Shown here in pieces: positions 11,401 to 26,140 of a stretch of 64,000 nt of DNA. This DNA is from Beaufortia kweichowensis (taxonomy: Eukaryota; Chordata; Actinopteri; Cypriniformes; Gastromyzontidae). The translations under genes were made by a program, and so were the position numbers. How positions within the stretch are numbered: position 1 is the first letter of the stretch; the number at the start of each line of letters is the position of its first letter. Location: NCBI GenBank assembly GCA_019155185.1, contig CM032815.1:1-64000 (forward strand), read 5' to 3'. The notes under the pieces were generated by a model, which searched no databases, was not told the origin of the DNA, and was given only the letters and a program-made list of their open reading frames with translations.

Positions 11401-14400
11401 AGACATGCAGATATTAACACAAGACTGGCATTCAAACAATGAAGTAGTACACGACAGCAGTATTCGGACAATCGGCTTTTCCTGAAGGACTGCAATCAGC
11501 TACAAATCACAAATTAAGAAGTTTGCTTTTTGCTCAATTTAAAAAGGGATACTTGGCCCAAAATTACATTCACCTTCATTAACTCACCCATGTCGTCACA
11601 AAACCTGTATCATCTAGAACTGCATTAGCAGGGACGCATGAATCAGGATTTAAACCTGGAGCTGCTGCAGTCTCTAATAAACCATGTAAAAATGGTTAGG
11701 GTCTTCTTTAAACACGTCATCTTAAATAAATGACGTGTTTAAAGACCACCAAACAAGGTTGGAAAATGTTAGAGAAAATCCTGAGAAGTTTAGATCCAAC
11801 CACAAACCAACACATCTGCCTGTAATTTATGTGAACTGTAAGACTGTGATAGGCTGGTTCAGATGTGTATTATAGTTGGATTAAATCTCAACAGGAAGGT
11901 AGCCATCACAAGAGACAATGGACCAATAAACCACCACCACACAAAAACACTTTGTACTACAAAATGAACAAGCAATGAGAAAAGGTGCAGTAATCTGCTT
12001 CAAGTCAAGTATAATGTAGAGTCAAAACAAAACTGCATAGTAAAAATTGTATATTTGTATTGTACTTTACATTGTGCCTTACAGTCCCAGTGTGACACAG
12101 TCTGCAGTAAATGAGCTAATGATGGTAATCCTCATCTGTGCAGTACTGCCAGTCATTAGCAGCTGAAAGATATTACATGACTCAGGATCCAAAGGTTGTC
12201 CAGTAACTTCATGAGGAACAAAAACAGAAATATAAATATTAATCGGTTTTTAACAACTGTAACATAACACAACACAGGTGACATACAGCACTTACAATTA
12301 TTGCTAAATTCATTCACCTGAAGATGTACATTCCAGTTGAGCAGAGATCAAACCACAATAAAACACCTGAACCAGCCGATCAACAAATCAAACCGTTCAC
12401 TTGAGTTACAGACAGGTGTGTTAATGGGATTTGAACTCAACATCTCTACATATAAAAACCAAACCCAAAAACCTCAAATCTACTGTAGATTTAATTTCCA
12501 AAGCTTTACTTTTCTTATACATACAATTTCAAAAGATTGATAAAATCATGCTCTAGACGTGAAACCATATTGCAGCAGAAACCACCATAAACAAACTCCT
12601 TTAAAACATGAAAGTGTGAAAAGATACAGTCTACATACAATAAAAGACACTAATAACATGAACAGATAACAGCACTTCATCTTTTACACCAGTGTCACTT
12701 CACTTGTCAAAATACACTGGAAAAACAAAATGAAAGTACACTTGCCTCTGTACGCAATGAGAATCTGATCAGCCCATCAGAATCAGTCAGATATGAAAAG
12801 GTTTCAGGCGAGAATCACAGTGAGCTGTAATGTATCCAAATGTACTGAATCCAAACCGCTGCTAATTCAAGTAGCTGAACTACTTTAGTTTACAGCCTGC
12901 AAATGCAAAACAGACACTGGAGATGCATATCATTTTAGCAGATGTTTAAGTCCTCATGCACATTTGATAAATGGTCATCTGAAAAGCTGTGTGCATGGTT
13001 GGATGAAGTGGGACAGAAATAAAAAGCAAATGGATGTTAGTGTACCAGCTGTACAGAGTTAGAAACTGAAAATAAACTATACCTCGCTAAAGAGATCAGC
13101 CTTTAAACTGTCTAAAAACAATGTTTATAAAACATGGTCAAACAATGTTGGGTTAATGAATGACATCACTCATTGCTATAACAAAAGGCAGCAAAGATTC
13201 TTTGTTTAGATCTTAAATAACATTACACAAACAATTTCTCCTATAATGAACATCAGTACATGAGTGCTCAATCTACCTGCAGAGTAAAGATCAAAGTCCA
13301 ATAAAACACCTGAACCAGCCCATCAGTCTTGCAGCTCACTTGACTTACAGACAGGCGTTTAGTGTGGTTGGAGCCAAACATTTCTACATAAAACTAACCC
13401 AAATCATAAAATGTACTCAAGACATTTCTCCAAAGCATCAAAATGCATAAAAAGATTCATAAACACACACTAGATGCAAAACCATGTTGGATCAGAATAT
13501 CACAACAGTAAACAAAATGATTCTGAAATTTAACCCTGAAAAAAACAGCCTACATAGAGTATAATATACTAATACAATGTAAACAAATGTCTGCAGTTTC
13601 TCTTTACACCAATCTCATTTCATTATTTTCCCAAATAAACCAGAACAAAATATCAAATGAAAATACTAACCTCTGATTGAATCAGATTGCCTGACAGACA
13701 CTTATTGGTGTACAATTATCCAAAAACCCAAAGATATGAAACGGATTGTGGTCAGACAACCACACAGTTCCAAAATGATCAAAATGTTCACATAGATTCC
13801 TATGAAACAAAAAACAAGACACAGACAAGAGACATCAGTTTCAATATGACTTTAAATGAGTTTGTACAGATGGAAGACACTCACTCCGATCAGGAATGTG
13901 CAGGAAGATCTGGAACCTTCAAGTAACGTGATCATTATGTGTGTATTACTTACTGCATTTTAATGCCTAAATGTCTAAACATTAAATTGCATCAATGGTA
14001 AATAACATGAGGAACAAACCAAATATAAACATTCACTGATAATCTGGAGATCTTTAAACTCAGTGATCAAAACCCATTCTATTGACACAGATTTGAAGTG
14101 TAACAAGCGGTTTAGATTACAATTACTGTAGTTTTACCTCTGCCATGTCATTTACCTTCCTGAAGAGTTTAGATCAAACCACAAACTAACGCATCTGTCT
14201 GTTATTTTCATGTGAACTGTAAGACTGATTGGCTGGTTCAGATGCGTTTAATCAGGGTTGGAGCTAAACTCTGCAGTAAAGTCGATCACCTGGAGCAAGA
14301 CAAAAACACTTTCCATAACATTACATACATGCTATTAGAAACGAGGGCTGAAAGTCATCGACAGACATTGTGATCACTGAAGTGTCCCTCACAATTTTTA

Positions 14401-17012
14401 TTGGCAAACAGAAGACAGACACTGCTTGGCATCATGTGTAGAACATCAAGTGATTCACACATGAGTGATTCTCATTCACACTGACAGAAAGAGTTCACAG
14501 GAGAACAAAAGTAAAACATTAAATGTGCACATGCAGTGAATATAGCAGTTAATGGAATTACAGTCAATCAGAATTTTTTTCAGTGCAGACCAACCCAAGC
14601 TGCATAAAGACAAAGCTGTGCATTCGTGGTTGATGTCAGGGTGTGACGCAGTCTACAGTAAGTGAGGTGATGACCATAATCCTCATCATCTGTACAGTAC
14701 CAGCAGTGATCAGCAGATGACAGACGTCACACATGAATCAGGATCAACCCTGCAGCTCCTGCAGTCTCCAGAAACCTCACAATGGACTTGCAGAAAGAGA
14801 AAGAGGAAAGCAAACAGAAATTATATAGAAATTATGAATAAGGTGTATACAGAACATTGTTAACTAAACAACATTAGGCCCCATTGACTTCCATTATATA
14901 GACCCAAAACCAGACATCAAAATGTTTTGTTTCACTGTTTCAAAGGTAAGTGTTTTAAACCACATGAGTGTGTTCAAGTTTAAGTTCATTTGTATAGCGC
15001 TTTAACAGCGTAGCCACTAACCACCGTTTCAAAGCAGCTTTAGAGCAGAATGTTAGTTAATAACAGCGTGAAGTAAAGCCCCGGTCCACATTAAACTTCT
15101 GTATGAACAAAAGTTCAGGAAATGACAAAAATATTGCATCCCATTAATTATTAACCATTTTTGAACTAACGTTACACAAATACAGTGATCTACAGTATTC
15201 ACAATACAAGGCATGAAATTCATTTACCTGAAGACGTACATTCCTGTTGAGCAAAGATCAAACTTCAATAAAACACCTGAACCAGCCAATCACAGTCTTA
15301 CAGTTCTCTTGAGTTACAGACAGGTGTTTTAATGTGATTTGAGCTAAACTCTTCAGGAGATGAACATCTCTACATCTAAAGATCCAACTAAACCTTTAAA
15401 AACTACTGTAAGCAATATTTCTCTAACCCTAACTGTTTTAGTGCAGTTAGAACTAAGCTCAAGAACATGCATCTCCAGAAACTGGACTGAATATCAACAC
15501 CCCAAAAACAACAGTTTTCCTACCACATCACCCAGATAATTGCACACAAAATTAAGAAATGATATAAATATTGCACAGCAATGCAGAAAGTCCAAACAAA
15601 AGTATACTTGCCTTGATTGATTCCATGCATGTGTGTGTATTGCAGTACTGGCAGTGAGCTGTAAATGACAAGTCACACGTGAAGCAACTCAAAGATGCTG
15701 CAGTCTAAAAAAAAGATCAGATCAAGAGGGAAAAAATTTTTTAGCATAGCAGCAGTTGAGAATTAGAAACTGAAATAAATGTTTCGTACTTTGCTAAAGA
15801 GATGAATCTTTAAAGCGTGCATCTGGGTAATAAACAATGTTCCGTTAAAGAATGATATCAATCACTGCTATATAAAAAGGCAGCAAACATTATTGGTATA
15901 GATCTTAAACATAACATTACACAAACAATGTCTTCTATAGTGAACACATCAATACACAAGTGATCACGTTGTACGGTAAGTTGTACTGTTTTTCCAAACC
16001 CAACCCTAACTTGTGCTTAAAATTCAGTTTGATCATACACACTAGGTGTAAAACCATACGAGCAGCTTATCACAACAGTAAACAAACTAGTGAATACATG
16101 CATGACATGCTAGTTTAACATTAATGTGCAGTTTTGTCCGTTTACACTGAAGACATTTTATTTTGCTCAAATACAACAGAACAAGCCAAAAGAATGTATA
16201 CTTTCCTCTGATTATGAGGTCTGTCAGTCATAAACCCACATATGAAACAGATTCCAGTCCAACAACCACACAGTTTTAGATCACTGTCAGACTGTTCACC
16301 GAGATTGCTCTATGAAACAAGACAAAGCAGACATGAGACAAGTTAGCAGACATTAGTTTCAATAAATTACCTTGATGGAAAGACTCACTTGTATCAGGAA
16401 TGACAGCTTTTCTTGTGCAGGAAGCCCTGGATCATTTACTTTAACTGCAATAAAGATCAGTGAAGAGTTTCTCATCATTATTTGTTAAAGCTGACAAGCA
16501 GTTTAACAGTCTTAAAGTTAGGAAAGAGACGGTTCTTCAGTGAAGGGAAATGTACATAAATCATATTAGAAACTATCAGAAGTGAAATGGATATACATAA
16601 ACGTACCATTCTGTCATGACATTGAACCACATCAGGGTGAATGACAGGGAGAGAAAACAAATCAATTAAAAAGGTTAGGAGGATTCAAACTATTGTGTGA
16701 AATAAGTTAAAGACAGAAGTATTGTGTCCCATTAAATATTAAATGGTTTTAACTAACACTACACAAACACAGGGTGCTCGAAAGCATTTACAAACCAGAT
16801 GTTAAAATCTCCCATTAAATATTAAATGGTTTTAACTAACAGCATTTACTCGACAGCATTTACAAACCAGATGTTAAAATCATTCACCTGAAGATGCACA
16901 TTCCTGTTGAGCAAAGATCAAACTCCAATAAAACACCTGAACCAGCCAATAACAGTCTTACAGTTCACTTGAGTTACAGACAGGTGTTTTAATGTGGTTG
17001 GAGCTGAACGGC
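8436..17012. repeat. Dispersed palindromic element, nine copies in the subtelomeric block
   Basis: A 105-135 bp element has ends resembling CTGCAGAGTTTAGATCAAACC and its inverse GGTTGGAGCTAAACTCTGCAG. In the middle are AAAACACCTGAACCAGCC, ATCACAGTCTTACAGTTCAC and the inverse GTGAACTGTAAGACTG. Copies lie near 8,436-8,547, 9,256-9,362, 10,994-11,109, 11,781-11,900, 12,318-12,440, 13,277-13,382, 14,159-14,276, 15,228-15,357 and 16,887-17,012, in both orientations. A related copy lies at 25,893-26,040. The inverted ends make a small non-autonomous DNA transposon (MITE) the likely origin. I cannot name the superfamily. Confidence 0.7.
16727..16881. repeat. Local tandem duplication, 83 bp period
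   Basis: TCCCATTAAATATTAAATGG ... TTACAAACCAGATGTTAAAATC occurs twice back to back (16,727-16,809 and 16,810-16,881). The second copy has a small internal deletion. A related single segment is seen near 15,135-15,200. Confidence 0.85.
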
Positions 17013-17046
17013 TCTACATAAAATTCAACCCATATAAAATCTAAAA

Positions 17047-17250
17047 TTTTTCAAAGCAGGGTTAGCGATAGCAGGTAAGTAAGTCCAAGTAACAATAGTG
17101 AGACTGGACGGTGACTGACTGTGTGAGAGTGTCTTTTAAAGCCAGTGCAGTGATGGTGAACAGGTGATGATTGGAACTCAGGTGAAGGTGATCGCTGTGA
17201 TATGGTGGCTTGAGAGCCTGGCGTGTCCGTGACAGTAACCCCCTCCCCAC
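17047..17250 (-). mobile_element. 3' end fragment of a Gypsy-like LTR retroelement
   Basis: Read on the minus strand, a purine-rich tract (GGGGAGGGGG, 17,239-17,248) is followed by TTAC and then TGTCACGG at 17,234. That is the layout of a polypurine tract next to the start of a 3' LTR, and TGTCACGG is a common start for fish Gypsy LTRs. The LTR-like part continues for about 185 bases, includes a TTTAAAAG box near 17,133-17,140 that could be a promoter element, and stops at the subtelomeric block. There is no second LTR and no coding region nearby. The long frames across it on the minus strand are not gene-like. Confidence 0.55.
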
Positions 17251-17307
17251 GGCCCTGCTTATTTTCTTGCACAAAGCCTGCAGGACAAAAAGACAAACGA
17301 GGAACAA

Positions 17308-18461
17308 GTCACCTTTGAAATGTAATGCACAACAACAATCATATAACCGTTAAGACATCTTTAAGGGGCTAAAAATCAAGAAAGTGACAAAGTTCAGCAC
17401 AGCGGAGTATCTTTGCTGGCAAACACACTGTTGCAGGCAGATTAATCAATAGTTTGTTACAGAAGTGCTCACAACCACAGGAGAGGAATATGAAATAAAT
17501 AAACCAAATTCTGTTTGGGGACAGAGAAACGTTATTAATACTAAAAGTGCAGAAAAGCAGCAAAACCTTCAGCAGACAGCTGGCTACTCACCAAACCTAT
17601 AAAACCAAATGGACAGACAGATTCATCAGGCCTGTAAAACACACCCATTTAACATGTTAACAGTTACCATCCCTCAGGGGAACACCAATATTATTTTCCC
17701 ATTCACTTTTAATATTAAATTAAGTTAATTATTAATTATTATTAATTATTAAATTAAGTTAATAAGTTAAATTCCATGTCAATCATGACAAACCATATTA
17801 TTGGAAAGGTATAAGACTCAAAAACCAAAGACACAAAAAAAATTCAGCTTTAGATTGAGGACATGCATTAAAAGGTTCATTAAAACATGTTCAACAAAAA
17901 AAAACTAAATTTTGTAGTGTTGTCCGAATTGAGTGAACGACTCATTTCCTTCATTCGATCAATACTTTATAGCCCCAATGCACTCTGATTTCAAGGGTAC
18001 ACATTGGCAGAGCCAGGGATTTTTTATAGGGGTGGTCAGGCAGGGGCCAGCAGTTACTCAAAGTTACTTTAAGTTAAACGTTTCTATAACATTCGTTATA
18101 TAAAATCAATCTTGATACTATCGTTTACACTGGAATGATTGCATTGTGGTAAACATTTATGATAAAAACATAACTTCACAAATTTTCCTAAACTCATAGA
18201 TGACTCCAGAAATACTTTTAACCATCTAAAAAGTCAGCTATTGTAAAGCTAACTGCTTCCTAATGTCTTTATACACAGGACATTGATAAAACTTATCTTT
18301 AAACGAATAAAACAATAAATTTTCTCATTTTCTAGTTTAGCTGATAGGATGTGTTGTTGTACTCGAACACACGAAGTTGATCAAAACACTGAGGCTGCGC
18401 TGTACTCTTTCTCTTACCCTTTACTAGAGGTAGAAAACCGCACTATTTTTGAAAACTCTCA
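17308..18461. other. No gene seen
   Basis: Mostly AT-rich unique-looking sequence with a short ATTAATT repeat around 17,720-17,765. The stretch 17,925-18,060 (GCACTCTGATTTCAAGGG ... TATAGGGGTGGTCAGGCAG) has the look of a dispersed fish repeat, but I cannot class it. Confidence 0.5.
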
Positions 18462-18603
18462 CAATGCCCATCAATGCCCATCAATGCTGCCCATCAATGC
18501 CTATCAATCCTGCCCATCAATGCCTATCAATCCTGCCCATCAATGACCATCAATGCCCATCAATCCTGCCCATCAATGCCCATCAATCCTGCCCATCAAT
18601 GAT
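18462..18603. repeat. Minisatellite based on CCCATCAATG
   Basis: The words CCCATCAATG, CCTATCAATC and CTGCCCATCAATG alternate for about 140 bases, with a basic period of 10-13 bp and a longer period of about 23-33 bp. The open frames over it are periodic and not credible proteins. Confidence 0.85.
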
Positions 18604-19434
18604 GCCCACAGTATCTATACAAGCGTCTGAATTTACTCACTCATTTTCGTTTACTCCTTCCCCATATAGTGGACTATTTGGCATTCCCTATTGGAGTGAA
18701 GGATTTCAGAGCCAGCATTCAGTGGTCGTGCTCTTTGATTATTTTAACACTCACCTCATGTATCACAGTGTAATGTTGTGTAGAGGAAAGAGTTGAATCA
18801 CAAACTTGCATCTGTGAATTCTCCACTAAAGGTAAATCCGTCCATCCGTCAGAGGAGAGAGACACTAAGACACTTATAAAAACAACAAAAAGCTAAAAAA
18901 CCATTTGGTCACCAGTATGTATTTCTCATGTAAAAGTGTTGTCTTCCTCTCATTCGCAAGAAACACGTTAAGGTTTAATCACGCAGAAATCAACAACCTT
19001 CACATGAACAAACCAAACAAATAAATGAACGCGCAAATGACGCCGCGCCTTTTAAACACGACAAAAAACGCGCGCTTTACCCCTCATAACCAATCATCAT
19101 CAGAGCCAATTTTTCAACCAATGGGCTTTCAGTATTATTGTAGCGCGTCATCAAGCCTGCCTGTGGGGACGGGTGGAGAGTAACTTTAAATTGAGCAATA
19201 ATATGAATGAAATGTGCATTCTTTATATAAACACATGTGAACACTAGTGAAAAGTCTGTAATAAACAATGTGTGTTAATGAAGTAGGATGTAATACAGGT
19301 GAGTAGATGAAAGATGGCGCTCTGCTTTCATTAATAAACGTTTGTGTTGCTCGCAGTCTGTGATTTCGGCGAATTTTGACTATATTAACTAATGTTGGGT
19401 TTGTGATCAGAACTACTTGCATCCATTTTCAAAA

Positions 19435-19533
19435 ATGAAGGCTAGTTTAAGAGAGAGATTTGTGTCTGAGGAGCTCTCGCGGTGTTTGGTGAAGTTTGGG
19501 TTAACACCAAAACTCACTAGGGTTAGGGTTTAA
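19435..19533 (+). pseudogene. Possible orphan first coding exon (32 codons), function unknown
   Basis: An ATG opens a 32-residue frame beginning MKASLRERFVSEELSRC, charged and coding-like in its first 26 residues. It then runs into AGGGTTAGGGTTTAA, where telomere-like units supply the last codons and the stop. It lies about 300 bp downstream of the CCAAT boxes at 19,088-19,126. AGG|GTTAGG at 19,521 could also be a weak splice donor. I do not recognise the protein and found no continuation, so it may be a broken gene, the start of an unseen gene, or chance. Confidence 0.2.
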
Positions 19534-20046
19534 ACTGTGTAAAATGTGGCTATACAATGTCAATCTGTCAAAAACATAATTACACCCTACACCTTTACTA
19601 TAGTAAAACCACAGAGAATATGAATACATGCAAACAAATGCTGCTCATAGTGTTAAAATAAACAAGGCAACCAACTGCTTTTAATAAAACATTTTATTAT
19701 ATAGTATAAATAGGGAGAGGGTATTTAGCATTCAACTTAACTTTAAAACATTTTATTATATAACAGTGGAAAAGAGCCTCCATTGTTGATTGCATTCTTT
19801 CACGTCGTCTGATTGAACACTGACCATGGGAACGTATTACAATTACATTTTGGGGAAAACAACACAATATGTAATATTACTTTAATCTCATCCGAACTCT
19901 GCTTAAGGTAAAGGTAAACCAGCAATACGTAACATAAAAACACTAAATTCACATATTAACATTATATAAACATGAGTTGCGTGGATATACCACTCATCTC
20001 ACATATGAAACCAATGAACACAATGAAGCAGTGTGGCTTCTTTATA

Positions 20047-20070
20047 GGGTTAGGGTTAGGGTTAGGGTTA
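20047..20070. repeat. Interstitial telomeric run (GGGTTA)4
   Basis: Four exact GGGTTA units lie about 600 bp upstream of the tiprl start codon, in the orientation opposite to the terminal array. Confidence 0.9.
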
Positions 20071-20339
20071 GCTCGCCTAGTGTCAATACATTTCTCTATT
20101 TCCCTATGACTCTGGATTTGTCATGGCATGTTGTTGCTATGGAAACATTTGATGTAAACATTGTTCATACATTTCTTCTTTTTATATATGTACAGTGTGC
20201 ACCAGTGTGACAGCAATAAAAACATCACACACATGTAATTCAGTGGGAGGCGGAACCTTCGTTAGTGTTCGTGTGTAACACCGGCAGTAATTACAGGTTA
20301 CACAAACACATTACGCTATACACACACACACACACACCT

Positions 20340-20366
20340 GTACACATATATGGACGCAGATACGCG
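20340..20366 (+). other. Candidate tiprl 5' UTR exon with splice donor
   Basis: ATACGCG|GTGAGTG gives a strong donor at 20,367. The matching acceptor TTATTCAG ends at 20,688, twelve bases before the tiprl ATG. The true transcription start is not visible; a short CA repeat at 20,321-20,337 lies just upstream. An ATG at 20,350 would open a small upstream reading frame in the spliced transcript. Confidence 0.5.
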
Positions 20367-20700
20367 GTGAGTGTTTAATGTTACTTAATGTATGTGTAAC
20401 GGCTTCAACCTCGTTTAAGTAACACAAATACACATGACCGTGTAACTAACTTTATTCAATGACGAACCCATAATCCTAAAAACGAACATAAACAATTAAT
20501 TTTGATCTCGCTCTTATACTAAATTCTGCAGTTAAGTTCATTGTCTTTGTTACTGAATTCCGATAATAACGTATAAGGAGAAAATCTTGAATTCGTTGAA
20601 TTATGTCAATGTTTGTAAATGCAGCACGTTTTTCCTTTCGTGTTTATCGAGTCACAAGAAAACTGCTTGTGTTCTTGTCATTATTCAGGTCGTTTGCAAT

Positions 20701-22361
<1,661 letters not shown>

Positions 22362-22502
22362 CACACTAAAGACTTGCTCTCCGTCTTCATTGTTACTGGA
22401 GAATCACGTCTGTAAACTCATTATGGAGAAATGTTTGTTCCAGATTAATGTGAATTGTGAAAGGTGGTTTATATGTGCTTCTGATTTAATGAGAAAGCTT
22501 TT

Positions 22503-22508
22503 AATAAA
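22503..22508 (+). terminator. Poly(A) signal for tiprl
   Basis: AATAAA lies 142 bases after the stop codon, immediately before a foldback element. Confidence 0.6.
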
Positions 22509-22558
22509 ATCCTTTAAATAATTTTAGTGGATTGGGATATCCCTGTATGATAATCATA

Positions 22559-23069
22559 TATGAAGGTAAATTAGTAGCAAAACTGGAGAGCTTGTTTACT
22601 TGAATGTGAGAACTTAAATTTACACTCACAGCCCTGATGTGACAATCTGAATCTCTCGATTCACACACACACACAGACAAACATCTGATCAAAACATCTG
22701 TTTTACATTTGAAGCTGCAGATTAATAGTTACACACGTGTAAAATGACATTCACATAAACAAAAGTGTACGACAGATTAACGTTTACACTTTACTTTAGT
22801 TCTCAGATCTCTCAGTAAAAGTGTCGCTTTGACTTCTGTGATCTGCCGCGGGTGATGCCTGACCAATAAACAACCCCAGCCAGTGCGGAAACATACATGT
22901 TATGTTATTTTAACTCTTTGAAAACAAATGACATGAAATATCAGAGATTCAGATTTTCACATCAGGGCTGCGAGTGTAAATCTCCGTTTACAAATAGAAA
23001 TATTAATATGACAAGTTCTCACATTTAAATAAGCAAGCTCTCGAGTTTTGCTACTGATTTACCTTCATA
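22559..23069. mobile_element. Foldback/MITE-like element between tiprl and riox2
   Basis: The first about 100 bases, starting TATGAAGGTAAATTAGTAGC, return inverted at 22,943-23,069, ending in CTACTGATTTACCTTCATA. Shared pieces include AAAACT(G/C)GAGAGCTTG, AATGTGAGAACTT, GCAGCCCTGATGTGA (one mismatch) and AATCTGAATCTCT. The right arm has an extra insertion of about 30 bases. The element is flanked by ATCATA on both sides (22,553-22,558 and 23,070-23,075), a likely target-site duplication. No coding sequence lies between the arms. Superfamily not determined. Confidence 0.75.
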
Positions 23070-23149
23070 ATCATAACTCAAAAGTACTTATACATAACAA
23101 TGCGATCCGTCTTGCATGTTTTGGAATGACTTCACAATGACGTTAAGTA

Positions 23150-23224
23150 AATAAATCCGGAACTGTTATTTGAGGTTTGACTTCCCCCCCGGTTTAATTC
23201 ATGGTGACACAGGCGGAGCATGTG
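23150..23224 (+). other. Candidate riox2 5' UTR exon
   Basis: The sequence ends GAGCATGTG|GTAAGT, a near-consensus donor at 23,225. A good acceptor, TTGTTGTGCCACAG, ends at 23,419, two bases before the riox2 ATG. The 5' end of this exon is a guess. Confidence 0.5.
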
Positions 23225-23403
23225 GTAAGTCGGTCGCTGTTATTAGTAAACGTGCTTTCTGTTTAATTTACAATAATTCCGACACGTCCGATTCAAGTAT
23301 AATTCAGTGCAAATGACTCTCGACTCGACACTCGTATTAAACCTAACTGACAGGCTTTTTATGCATGTTTTGACATTGTAGTTTGACAGTATGGGTTCAA
23401 TAA

Positions 23404-25877
<2,474 letters not shown>

Positions 25878-25892
25878 ACCATGGGCCACTGT

Positions 25893-26040
25893 CCTGCAGA
25901 GTTTAGCTCCAACAAGCTCTTACACACCAGCCTGGAAATGTCTAGTAATCCTAAAGACCTAATTAGCTGGATCAGGTGTGTTTAATTAAGGTCGAAACTC
26001 GGTTCCTGAAGGGCCACTTTCCTGCAGAGTTGAGTTTGAC
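25893..26040. mobile_element. Palindromic MITE-like repeat in the riox2 3' UTR
   Basis: CTGCAGAGTTTAGCTCCAAC opens the segment. GATCAGGTGTGTTTAATTAA and CCACTTTCCTGCAGAGTT lie at its far side. This arrangement is widespread in cyprinid genomes and resembles the element repeated in the subtelomeric block at 8.4-17 kb. It begins 16 bases after the riox2 stop codon, so it forms part of the 3' UTR. Confidence 0.65.
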
Positions 26041-26134
26041 ACCCATGACTCGAGTGCATGGTCATATTAGTTACCTGTGGACAAACTTGCACATGTAAAC
26101 AGTGGAAAGACTGTACATTTCAGACAAACCTGAC

Positions 26135-26140
26135 AATAAA
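26135..26140 (+). terminator. Likely poly(A) signal of riox2
   Basis: AATAAA lies 258 bases after the stop codon. Another AATAAA occurs at 26,570-26,575. Confidence 0.5.

Larger units (their letters stand above)
7146..17050. repeat. Subtelomeric block of diverged multi-copy segments
   Basis: No gene is supported here, but much of the block matches other parts of itself. Examples: the segment with GCAGTACTGGCAGTG and GTAAATGACAAGTCAC at 8,107-8,143 recurs at 15,642-15,676. The AGGCAGCAA...GATCTTAAAT segment recurs near 8,342, 13,190 and 15,880. CACTCACTC...GATCAGGAATG recurs near 9,010, 13,880 and 16,390. The CTGCAGTCTCTARTAACC box recurs near 10,095, 10,501, 11,667 and 14,760. A spacing of about 4.85 kb separates several pairs (8,440/13,280; 9,010/13,880), which suggests an old tandem duplication of a multi-kilobase unit with later decay. 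No long conserved reading frame survives. Confidence 0.7.
18604..20325. other. Gene-poor interval with promoter-like and telomere-like patches
   Basis: No supported gene. CCAAT-type words on the plus strand (AACCAATCA at 19,088, AACCAATGGG at 19,117) and CG-containing sequence at 19,030-19,160 look promoter-like. AAGATGGCG at 19,311 resembles a YY1 site. A short ATG frame with a coding-like look lies at 19,435-19,533. Telomere-like words occur at 19,518-19,530 and 20,047-20,070. Confidence 0.4.

Noticed and set aside
13687..13926. 79-codon plus-strand frame
   Set aside because: It lies in the diverged subtelomeric block; the equivalent frame is not open in the related copies at 8.9 kb and 16.3 kb.
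17051..17307. Two 81-codon minus-strand frames
   Set aside because: They run across the polypurine tract and LTR start of a retroelement end, in two different frames, with no protein motif.
20587..20700. Upstream in-frame extension of tiprl to an ATG at 20,587
   Set aside because: A good acceptor at 20,687-20,688 shows that this part is intron, and the family N-terminus starts within a few residues of the HGF motif.
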